Assembly: GCA_038501195.1 (NCBI GenBank)
Contig: JBBPUQ010000006.1
Coordinates: 3,472,001 to 3,536,000 of the forward strand
From: Nemania diffusa
Taxonomy: Eukaryota; Ascomycota; Sordariomycetes; Xylariales; Xylariaceae
Length of the DNA: 64,000 bases
Reading direction: 5' to 3'
The translations under genes were made by a program, and so were the position numbers. Below are positions 1 through 9,222 of the stretch, in pieces. Under the pieces are notes generated by a model. It searched no databases and was not told the origin of the DNA. It worked only from the letters and a program-made list of their open reading frames with translations. Every line of letters begins with the position of its first letter. The stretch's first letter is position 1.

Positions 1-320
1 TACTTAGTACTTTTTACTTTTATTTTTATTTATAGTAATTTACTTTTATTTTTATTTAAAAAAATCAAGTAAATAAATTACTTTTACTTTTATTTTTATT
101 TTAAATAATAAATTAATTTATTTAAGTAAATAATATTAAACAAAACTTAAAAATTTATAATTTAATATAAATATATTAATAATTATATTTATGTTTTAAA
201 AATTAAGTTTTTAAAATTTTAATATTTATATAATTTTATAATTATTTATAAATTATATTTAAAACTTAATATTTAAAATTAAAATTTAAAGCATTAAAAT
301 AGTTTTAATAAATTTTAAAA
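1..320. other. AT-rich stretch without a gene
   Basis: No reading frame or recognisable protein is visible. Positions 1-110 hold three near copies of a T-rich motif of the form ttactttta(ttttta)n, separated by A-rich spacers. The rest is low-complexity A/T sequence. No promoter or terminator can be argued from it. Confidence 0.6.
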
Positions 321-552
321 AATAATAATAAATTCAAACTTATTTTTAACGTTATAATAATATAAAGTTTATATTTTTAACTTTAATATTATTTAAATAA
401 ATAATTATATTAAATAAATTAAACAAAACGTTTTAGTTATGTTTTTAAAGTTTATTTTATTTATAATAATTAATTATATTTTTATTATTATAACTAAAAA
501 TATAAACTTTATATTGTTATAAAGTTAAAAATAAGTTCAATTTTATTATTAT
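321..552. repeat. Long palindrome (foldback element)
   Basis: The segment around 321-421 is nearly the reverse complement of about 448-552, so the whole stretch can fold back on itself with a short loop near 425-447. The best matching block pairs 340-395 (containing atttttaacgttataataa) with 485-545 (containing gttataaagttaaaaat). It has the size and form of a miniature foldback transposon, but I see no clear target-site duplication and no related copy elsewhere in the window. Most arm mismatches are transitions or small indels. Confidence 0.7.
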
Positions 553-859
553 TTTGTTATATATTTAATTTTTTTATTTTTTATAAGCTATATTGTTTTA
601 AAAAGATTTAAATTTTAATATATTTATTTTAAAATTAATTAAATATAAGTTTAATAGTTAGCAAATTTAAACTTAAATTATAATATATAATAATAATAAT
701 ATATAATGTTTTATATATAAATAATTAATAATAAAAAAAAATGTATAAAAAATATTAAAATTATAATATAATATTTAATATAAATATAATTTATTATATT
801 ATTTATTTTATTAAAAAAAAGTTAAAAAGTTATATTTTTAAAAAGATTTAAAAATATAG
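553..859. other. AT-rich stretch without a gene
   Basis: Low-complexity A/T sequence with short taa repeats near 690. No gene, motif or long repeat is visible. Confidence 0.6.
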
Positions 860-897
860 TAGCTTTTTACGAACGCTGTAGCGTTTGTAAAAAGCTA
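860..897. repeat. Short GC-containing hairpin
   Basis: A 17-bp stem at 860-876 pairs with 881-897 with one mismatch (acgaacgc against gcgtttgt), around a 4-base tgta loop. It keeps three CpG steps in a region that has almost none. It lies 6 bp beyond the 3' end of the minus-strand tRNA-like sequence at 904-973. It could be the tip of a small inverted-repeat element or a terminator-like structure; nothing more can be said from sequence. Confidence 0.7.
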
Positions 898-903
898 TTA
901 TAA

Positions 904-973
904 TGCTTTAGCTAAGAATCGAACTTAAGACTTTTAAATAAATCTTAAAGAGTTACTACTACACCATTAAGGC
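904..973 (-). tRNA. tRNA-like fossil, isotype unclear
   Basis: Read on the minus strand, the sequence contains a good A box (tggtgtagtag) and a B box (agttcgattct). It has a T stem-loop of the form ttaag-ttcgatt-cttag and a 7-base acceptor pair gccttaa / ctaaagc with two mismatches. The length of 70 nt is slightly short for a tRNA. The anticodon arm pairs as tttaa/ttaaa but leaves loop gatttat, which has A where the invariant T33 should be, so I do not assign an anticodon. The D-stem is also imperfect. The pattern suits a tRNA gene or tRNA-derived SINE head damaged by C-to-T and G-to-A mutation. A functional tRNA is unlikely. Confidence 0.5.
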
Positions 974-2030
974 TTATTATTATTACATACTAAGTTTTTC
1001 ATTATTATAAAGTTAGTTTTTTTGAATAAAAACTTAAAAAAAAAAAAAAAAAAAGCACTTTTTATTAAATTTTAATTTTTATATTAAATTAATATTAAAA
1101 ATAATATATTAAATAAATAATTATATTATTATAATATTATTATAAAACTTGTTTTTTTTTTAATTTTTAAATTATAATAATATTAATTATATTAAAATTT
1201 ATATATTAATAATATTAAAAAAAATAAGCTTTTAAATATATTAATAATTTAATAAATAATTTATATATATTATAAATATTATTTTTAAAAAAAATTAATT
1301 TATAAATTTTAATTATTATAAATATATAATATAAAGTATTGTTTTTATAATTTATTTACTGCTTTAATATATATTATAATTTTATAATATAATATTGTTA
1401 TAACATTTATATTTTTATATTAAATTTATATTTAAAATTACAATTGAAATTACTTAAAAAATAAAAATACTTTATATATTTTTATAATATAATATATTAT
1501 TATATTATTATATTATATAAAATGTAAATATTATAAATTATTTTATAAATTATATAATATTTATTTCTTTATTTATTATATTTTTTTAAATTATAAATTT
1601 TATAAATTATTTCATTATATATAAAATTCTTTATTTATTTAAATATATTATATATATAATAATAAATATAATTCATTATTATATTATTAATTTGTTATTA
1701 TTAACAAAAATAATTATAGTTAAATTTTCTATTTATTTTCAACTTTATATATATTATATATATATATATTAATTTATTATAAATTAATATATTATAAATT
1801 AATATATTATAATTTATTATTATTTATATAATTTTATTTATAGTAATTTTAAATAAATAATATAAATTTAATATTATTTAAAATTTATAATTAATTTAAA
1901 ATAATAGTTTTAAGTTTTAATTTCTAACTTTTAAATTTTTTTTTAATTTTATATATGCTATATATTATTATACATTTAAATAAAAAATAACTAACAATAG
2001 TAATAAATAAAAAAAATATATAATAAAAAT
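974..2030. other. AT-rich stretch without a gene
   Basis: This holds a poly-A run near 1035-1055, ta-rich microsatellite-like patches (1745-1815) and no readable frame. It is the 3' flank of the hAT transposase gene that ends at 2037. A terminal inverted repeat of the hAT element should lie in here, but I could not identify one. Confidence 0.5.
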
Positions 2031-3410
2031 CCACTTTTATTTTTGATTATTATTTTCGTTATTTTCGCTTTTTTCGCTGTTTATTTCTTTGTTTTTTTTA
2101 TATTGTTGTTGTAAAACTTGTAGGTTTTTAATATTTCAACTTTTTAATAAAGTTAAATATTTTACTGTTTCTGGTTGTAGTAAGTTTTTATTTTTAGTAA
2201 TAATATTACTAGAAATAAAAAAGGTCTGTTCAATAAAAGCCGAAGTAACTGGAATAGCTAAATAACGCTTTGTTAAAATATTTAATATAGGAAAGTGTAA
2301 ATTATTAGTTTTTTACTATAATAAAACATCAGTTTATAAATAAATTAGTTAATATTTTTATAATAAATATAAATTAACTTACTGTTTTTGGAAATCGACT
2401 TTTATTTAAATATAAAGTAACTTCTTCAATATTTCGGCTATTATTTAAAGGTATATAAATATCGTTGTTATTATCTAGTTGAATATTGTCTGAATTTAAA
2501 TTTATATTTAAATTATCGTTGTTTTTTTTTTTGTTTTTTAAGTTAAAAATTAGTTAGTTAATTTATTTTAATAAATAAATAAACAAATAACTTATTATAT
2601 ATATTCTTTTTCAAGTAATTTAATAATATTAGGTTTAATATTATTATAGTGAAAAAGTAAGTTAAATTGTTTAAAATGACTAAGCTTATATGTAAGGTTT
2701 AATATAACTGCTAATAAATAAGCTTTATACTTATTTAGTAATTCTGGTGTATTTATTTTTTGTGGAAAATAAATATTTAATTTATAACAGCTTTGATTAA
2801 TAGTTTCAATAAATTTAGTTAAAACTAGAGACTAAATTAATAAAAATATTAGTATATAATTAAAGTTTAATTAATTAATAAAATAATTTATTAATAGGTT
2901 TTTTGATTGAAGTTTAGTTCGAAATTTGTTAATTTTAGTTTTTAAATCTTTTTAGACTTTATAAATAAATAAAATACTACGTGATGCTGTAATATAGTAT
3001 TTTCTTTGTAAATAAACCAATGGTTTAATAAAAATTTCGAATATTTTTTTTAATTCTGTTAATATTTGCTACTTTAAAGAGTTTAAAAATAGCTTTTTAA
3101 ACTTTTTATTAGTAGTATTTCGATTTATATAACTTAAAGGCTTTTTAAGTTTAATAAATGTAAAAAGTATTCGATAAGTCGAATTTTAATGTGTAGGTAA
3201 ATCTATTAATTAAATTAATAAAAGTAAAAATAAAAATAACTATTAAATATAACATATTAAGTAGAATAACTTTTTTTTTATAAGTTATTGGTAAAATATT
3301 ATTAGTTTTAGCTTTATTTATTTTTTTAATAAAGCTTTTTTGAATATTAGTTGTATTTTTTGTTAAAACAGCAATTTGTCAAATACGGCTTATTAAATCT
3401 ATAAATTAAA

Positions 3411-3456
3411 TTAATAAATAAATAAATAATAAATAAATAAATAAATAAATAAATAA
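3411..3456. repeat. (AAAT)n microsatellite in a hAT intron
   Basis: About eleven units of aaat/aata within the intron between 3463 and 3399 of the transposase relic. A second such tract lies in another intron at 4160-4212, so both expanded in non-coding parts of the same gene. Confidence 0.8.
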
Positions 3457-4159
3457 TACTAACTTGTTTTGTTTTCATTTTTAATTTTAAGAATTGAATT
3501 ATCGTTTAAATTAACTAAATCGTTATTTATATAATTAAATATAAATTCGTTGACTTTTTTGTTAGATATATAATCAGATAATATATTTTGAACTGTAAGA
3601 TTTAATATATGGGCAATATACCGTATATTGTAATTAAAGTTTTCGTTTAATAATTTATAACGGTTTATAAATGCTGTATTATTAGCGGCATTATTTTAGG
3701 TAATACTATATAATATAATAAAGTTAGTTAAATAAAAGTAAAAATTAAATAAAACTAAATAATATATAACATATCTGAATATATTATTTGAAATAATATC
3801 TGAATAGTCGTTTAAAATATTGTTGAATTTTTTGTAAATATAATTAGCTGTATGGTGTGTAGTTAGGTTTTGAAATCTTATTAATTTATAATTTAAATTA
3901 AATTCGGGATTAATATAGGAGATAATAATTTTTATAAACGAGGTTTTTGAAAATTTAGAAAACTATATATTAAATATTATAGAAAATTTTCTATAAGTAT
4001 TAATATAGGACGTTAAATTATTTTTAAACGTATTTAAAGCGTTATTAAAAGTAGTTTTTAAAATGGATTTAATTTTTTACTTATTAATAATAAGTAAATC
4101 TTTATAAATAAATATTAGTAATTTAACTTTATATAAATAATAATAATAATAATAAAATG

Positions 4160-4161
4160 AA

Positions 4162-4196
<35 letters not shown>

Positions 4197-4212
4197 AATA
4201 AATAAAATAAAA
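4160..4212. repeat. (AAAT)n microsatellite in a hAT intron
   Basis: Tandem aaat units, turning into aaaat units near 4195, inside the intron between 4217 and 4100 of the transposase relic, next to its gtaagt donor. Confidence 0.8.
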
Positions 4213-5224
4213 CTTACTTGTTATAATATTGTAAAAGGTTTTGAAATGAAGTAGAATTTAAAATTGAAAAAGGAAGGTTATTTTCAATAATAAAAGTAAA
4301 AATTTTATTATAAGCTTTAGATTTAGTAAAAATAACAGGGTCGATTGTAAAAGTACGAAGGCATTTTCGGCTAGTTAAATCAAAAATTGAAAAAGAACTA
4401 GTTGCAATAGAAAATCTTTAATATAAATAGTTAGTAATAATAAATAATATAATAAATTAAAAGTAAATAAATAAAAGTAAACTAAATAAAATAAAATAAA
4501 ACGTACTTTTTTGTTTGCTTTGTAATTTGGATTTAGTATTATAAGCAGTAAAAGGGTGTTTTTGAATATAGTGCTGTTGAAAATTTAAACTTTGAAAGCT
4601 AGCAACTTTTGTAGTTATTGAATATTTACACCTATAAATATAAATTAATAAATAAATTAGTAAAAATAAATAAACTAATAAAAAAAATAAAACTTACAAA
4701 GTACAAGAAATAACTATTTTTCTAGGTGTAGAAAGATTAATTGGTAAAAGACGTTTTGTAAATAAACCTTTTTTAAAAATATAAATCTCGGTTTTAATAT
4801 TCTTTAGTTCGAAGTTTTGTTGATTTTTTTTAGTAGTAGAATAAATAGAATTAACTTTAGAAGTATTAGCTTTAGAATTAGTTAGTTCTGAATTATTAAA
4901 TTTAAAAATAATTGATTTAGAAGGAATAACTTCAGAAATAAAAGATTCAACTTCAAAAACATTAGATAAAGAAGCTATTATATATATATTATTATATAAA
5001 TATAATAATAAAAATATAATAATAAAAGCTAAAAAAGCAGTAGTAAAAGTGTAAATATAAAGTAGTAGCAAAGGTAGTACTAATAAAATAATTTTAAAAT
5101 GTTTTGAAAAAAATAAAAACAAAATAATAGTAAAGTTAACAGTATATATAACCAATATTGATTAATAAAAATAAATTATAGCTAATTATTTTACAAGATC
5201 AAATAATTCAAATTAAAATAATTA

Positions 5225-6070
5225 CTAATTATTGAATAGTAATAATATTTATTAAATATAACGCAATACTAAGCAATATAAAATAAGCTATGCAAAATAA
5301 GCAATTAATAATATTAGTAAAATAATTATGTAATAGTAATATTATTAATAAGATTTACTAAATATAACGCAATACTAAGTAATATAAAATAAGTTATGCA
5401 AAATAAGCAATTAATAATACTAGTAAAATAATCACGCAATAGTAATATTATTAATAATATTTACTAAATATAACGCAATATTAAGCAATGTAAAATAAGC
5501 TATGCAAAATAAGCAATTAATAATAGTATTAAAATAATCACGCAGTAGTAATATTATTTATAATATTATTAAAATAATTACGCAATAGTAATATTATTAA
5601 TAAGATTTACTAAATATAACGCAATACTAAGCAATATAAAATAAGCTATGTAAAATAAGCAATTAATAATAGTATTAAAATAATTACGCAATAGTAATAT
5701 TATTAATAAGATTTACTAAATATAATGTAATACTAAGTAATATAAAATAAGCTATATAAAATAAACAATTAATAATAGTATTAAAATAATCACGCAGTAG
5801 TAATATTATTTATAATACTATTAAAATAATTATATAATAGTAATATTATTAATAATATTTACTAAATATAACGCAATACTAAGTAATACAAAATAAGCTA
5901 TACAAAATAAGTAATTAATAATATTAGTAAAATAATCACGCAATAGTAATATTATTAATAATATTTACTAAATATAACGCAATATTAAGCAATATAGAAT
6001 AAGTTATATAAAATAAGCAATTAATAATATAATAAAAATAATCAATTAATAGTAATATTATTAATAATAT
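5225..6070. repeat. Tandem array, unit about 106 bp
   Basis: About eight units, each carrying a core with taacgcaatactaagcaat, then ataagctatgcaaaataagc, then a second block around aaaataatcacgcaatag. The core recurs at about 5261, 5367, 5473, 5619, 5724, 5871 and 5977. Spacings are 106, 106, 146, 105, 147 and 106, so two units carry an extra 40-bp block that duplicates the second segment. Units differ largely by C/T and G/A. The array starts about 70 bp upstream of the hAT transposase relic, where hAT elements carry subterminal repeats, so it may be an expanded subterminal repeat; that link is inference. Confidence 0.9.
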
Positions 6071-6455
6071 AACTTAAACGGTTTATAATTTGTAATTAAT
6101 TAAATAATGTTTATTTTATATATATTGTTGATTCTTTTTTTTTTTATTTATTTGTTTTTTTTACTAAGCTACTATTTACTACATTCAATTCATTTTGTTT
6201 TATATTTATTATTTAGCTTTTTATTTAGCTTTTTAAATACTTTACTTTTTTTTATATTTTATATTTTTTTAGAACTTTAATTCTATTATATGTATTATTA
6301 TATTATTTTAAAAATTTACTTCGATTTTTACGTTTATTATACGGATTTATTTATTATATATTCACTTTAATAATAGTAGCTATAATATTATAATGTTTAA
6401 TATTATATTTATAATAAGTTATTTTTATTTTATATTATTATTATATTTTATTAAC
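6071..6455. other. T-rich spacer between tandem arrays
   Basis: Mostly T-rich on the plus strand, without a readable frame or clear repeats. It separates the 106-bp array from the 123-bp array. Confidence 0.6.
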
Positions 6456-7400
6456 TAAATTAGAAAATAATTATAGTTTTATATATAATATAAAACTGTT
6501 TTTATTAAACAAACTTTATATAACAAGTAAGTAACTATATATATTTTTTTTAAACAAAAACAGTATATAATATTAATTTGAAAATAGAAAATAATTATAG
6601 TTTTATATATAATATAAAACTGTTTTTATTAAACAAACTTTATACAATAAGTAAGTAATTATATATATTTTTTTAAACAAAAATAGTATATAATACTAAT
6701 TTGAAAATAGGAAATAATTATAGTTTTATATATAATATAAAACTGTTTTTATTAAACACATTTTATACAACAAGTAAATAACTATATATATTTTTTTAAA
6801 TAAAAATAGTATATAATACTAATTTGAAAATAGGAAATAATTATAATTTTATATATAATATAAAACTGTTTTTATTAAATAAATTTTATATAACAAGTAA
6901 ATAACTATATATATTTTTTTAAACAAAAATAATATATAATACGAATTTAAAAATAGAAAATAATTATAGTTTTATATATAATATAAAACTGTTTTTATTA
7001 AACAAACTTTATATAACAAGTAAGTAATTATATATATTTTTTTTAAACAAAAACAGTATATAATACTAATTTAAAAATAGAAAATAATTATAGTTTTATA
7101 TATAATATAAAACTGTTTTTATTAAATAAACTTTATATAACAAATAAATAAATATATATATTTTTTTTAAATAAAAATAGTATATAATACTAATTTAAAA
7201 ATAAAAAATAACTATAGTTTTATATATAATATAAAACTATATTTATTAAATAAACTTTATATAATAATTAAATAAATATATTTATTTTTATAATAAAATA
7301 TATTATATAATAGTAACTTGAAAATAAAAAATCAATATAAATTTATAAATATTATTATTATATAATATAAAACTTTTTTATATAAAACAATTTAATATAA
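6456..7400. repeat. Tandem array, unit about 123 bp
   Basis: About seven clear units plus a decayed one. Each begins near gaaaataattatagtttta, contains an internal palindrome (agttttatatataatataaaact) and a conserved tgtttttattaaacaaac. The block aaaactgttttta (or a close variant) recurs near 6492, 6616, 6739, 6862, 6985, 7109 and 7233, giving a period of 123-124 bp. Similarity falls off after 7260. It shares no sequence with the 106-bp array before it. Confidence 0.9.
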
Positions 7401-7689
7401 TAAATAAATAAGTTTAGTTATATTTATAAATATATATTTTATATAAAATTAATAGTTAAATAAAAAATAATTATATAAAATAAAGTTAAAATATATAAAT
7501 TATAATAACTAAAATTTAATATTAAAATTTTAATTTATTATTATATTTATAAATATTAATTATTAAATCTTTATGTAAGTTATATTTTTTAAAATTAAAG
7601 TTTAAAAAAATTATAAATTAATTAATTAATTTAAATTTAATAATAAAAATATTATATTTATTATTTATTATTATATTTATTATTTATGT
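7401..7689. other. AT-rich spacer without a gene
   Basis: Low-complexity A/T sequence between two tandem arrays, with nothing recognisable. Confidence 0.6.
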
Positions 7690-8560
7690 TAATATTTTGA
7701 ATATTTTAAATAATTTGAGTTTTTTATGTTTTGAGTTTAAGTTAGTAACTAACTAATTAACTAACTCAAACTCAAATTCAAATTTAAATTTAAATTAAAT
7801 TAAATTTAATAATATATATATAATATTATTATTTATTATTATATTTATTATTTATTATTATATTTATAATTTATTATTATATTTATTATTTATTTTAATA
7901 TTTTGAATATTTTAAATAATTTGAGTTTTTTACGTTTTGAGTTTGAGTTAGTGACTAACTAACTAACTATCTCAAACTCAAACTCAAACTTAAATTTAAA
8001 TTAAATTAAATTTAATAATATATATATAATATTATTATTTATTATTATATTTATTATTTATTATTATATTTATAATTTATTATTATATTTATTATTTATT
8101 TTAATATTTTGAATATTTTAAATAATTTGAGTTTTTTATGTTTTGAGTTTAAGTTAGTGACTAACTAACTAACTAACTCAAACTCAAACTCAAACTTAAA
8201 TTTAAATTAAATTAAATTTAATAATATATATATAATATTATTATTTATTATTATATTTATTATTTATTATTATATTTATTATTTATTTTAATATTTTGAA
8301 TATTTTAAATAATTTGAGTTTTTTACGTTTTGAGTTTGAGTTAGTGACTAACTAACTAACTAACTCAAACTCAAACTCAAACTCAAACTCAAATTTAAAT
8401 TAAATTAAATTTAATAATATATATATAATATTATTATTTATTATTATATTTATTATTTGTTATTATATTTATTATTTATTATTATGTTTATTATTTATTT
8501 TAATATATTGAATATTTGAAATATTTTAACTTTTTTAAATTTTAAGTTTAAGTTAATAAT
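7690..8560. repeat. Tandem array, unit about 206 bp, with palindromes
   Basis: Five units marked by gaatattttaaataatttga or a variant at 7699, 7905, 8111, 8298 and 8510 (spacings 206, 206, 187, 212). Each unit has a GC-retaining imperfect palindrome in which ttttgagtttgagttag is followed by gactaactaactaact and then ctcaaactcaaactc, and a ttattattatattt spacer of variable length. The last unit is diverged. The gag(ttt)gag motifs match those in the TIR element at 8988-9222 and its relatives near 52.4 and 53.8 kb, so the array may derive from that family. Confidence 0.9.
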
Positions 8561-8599
8561 ACCTAATTTCAACTTAAACTTAAACTTAATAATAAATAT

Positions 8600-8985
8600 A
8601 TAATTTTATTATTTATTATTTATTATTTATTATTTATTATTTATTATTTATTATTTATTATTTATTATTTATTATTTATTATTTATTATTTATTATTTAT
8701 TATTTATTATTTATTATTTATTATTTATTCTTTATTATTTATTATTTATTATTTATTATTTATTATTTATTATTTATTATTTATTATTTATTATTTATTT
8801 TTTATTCTTTATTTTTTATTCTTTATTTTTTATTCTTTATTTTTTATTCTTTATTTTTTATTCTTTATTCTTTATTATTTATTCTTTATTCTTTATTCTT
8901 TATTCTTTATTCTTTATTCTTTATTATTTATTATTTATTATTTATTATTTATTTTTTATTTTTTATTATTTATTTTTTTATTATT
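8600..8985. repeat. Heptanucleotide microsatellite (ATTATTT)n
   Basis: Nearly 390 bp of a 7-base unit attattt, with later variants attcttt and attcttt/atttttt alternating from about 8800. It joins the 206-bp array, whose spacer is itself made of ttattatttat, to the TIR element at 8988. This suggests replication slippage from the spacer sequence. Confidence 0.9.
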
Positions 8986-8987
8986 TT

Positions 8988-9222
8988 GTAATTTTGAGTT
9001 TTGAGTTTTTTGAGTTACTAATTCAAACTAACTTAATTAAGTTTGAGTTAGTCATTAATTAAACTCAAACTTAACTGAGTTAGTTAATTAATAAACTCAA
9101 ACTTAATTAAGTTAGTTAATTAGTAAACTTAAATTCAAAAAAGTGGGTCTGAGTTAGTCTAAGTCTGAGTTAGTTAATTAGTAACTCAAAAAACTCAAAA
9201 AACTCAAAACTCAAATCACAAC
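8988..9222 (-). mobile_element. Small TIR element (MITE-like)
   Basis: The left end gtaattttgagttttgagt and the reverse complement of the right end (caaaactcaaatcacaac, ending at 9222) form terminal inverted repeats of about 40 bp, both running into gagttttttgagttacta. The interior is made of short gtttgagttag / ctaactcaaac palindromic blocks. The right end equals the left end of the larger elements at 52373 and 53793, so it is a short member of the same family in the other orientation. It carries no coding capacity. It abuts the broken end of the Gyp1 copy at 9223 exactly, so its insertion or a rearrangement through it may have truncated that copy. Confidence 0.75.

Larger units (their letters stand above)
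2037..5155 (-). pseudogene. hAT-family transposase, multi-exon pseudogene
   Basis: Relic of a cut-and-paste DNA transposase of the hAT superfamily, read on the minus strand. Approximate exons: about 5155-4698, 4631-4507, 4415-4218, 4099-3771, 3705-3464, 3398-3254, 3202 to about 2900, 2837 to about 2610, about 2540-2383, 2315-2037. Most introns are 60-120 bp with gtaagt-like donors and tag/aag acceptors. Exons 1-2 encode a BED-type zinc finger (ISCTLCKY... then QQHYIQKH, C-x2-C and H-x4-H). Exon 3 carries the hAT signature IIENNLPFSILNSTSF. Exon 5 carries NNAANN followed by IRYIAHILNLTVQNIL. The last exon carries the dimerisation domain RYLAIPVTSAFIEQTF...ETVKYL. Lesions: the usual catalytic Asp before NA-NN reads as Asn (aat) and follows an in-frame taa; the conserved Arg of SA--ER is Gln; a Trp near the end is tga; the phase between exons 2 and 3 is off by one. 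The 5' end is uncertain: upstream of about 4980 the frame is hydrophobic and probably non-coding. Family assignment is secure; inactivity is very likely. Confidence 0.9.

Noticed and set aside
4694..5155. A 153-residue open frame that looks like a small membrane protein
   Set aside because: Only its C-terminal part is real, as exon 1 of the hAT transposase ending at a gtaagt donor. The hydrophobic N-terminal part is most likely AT-rich upstream sequence.
5225..7400. Regular repeats as a CRISPR array
   Set aside because: Units are contiguous 106- and 123-bp tandem repeats without unique spacers and without cas genes, in a eukaryotic repeat setting.
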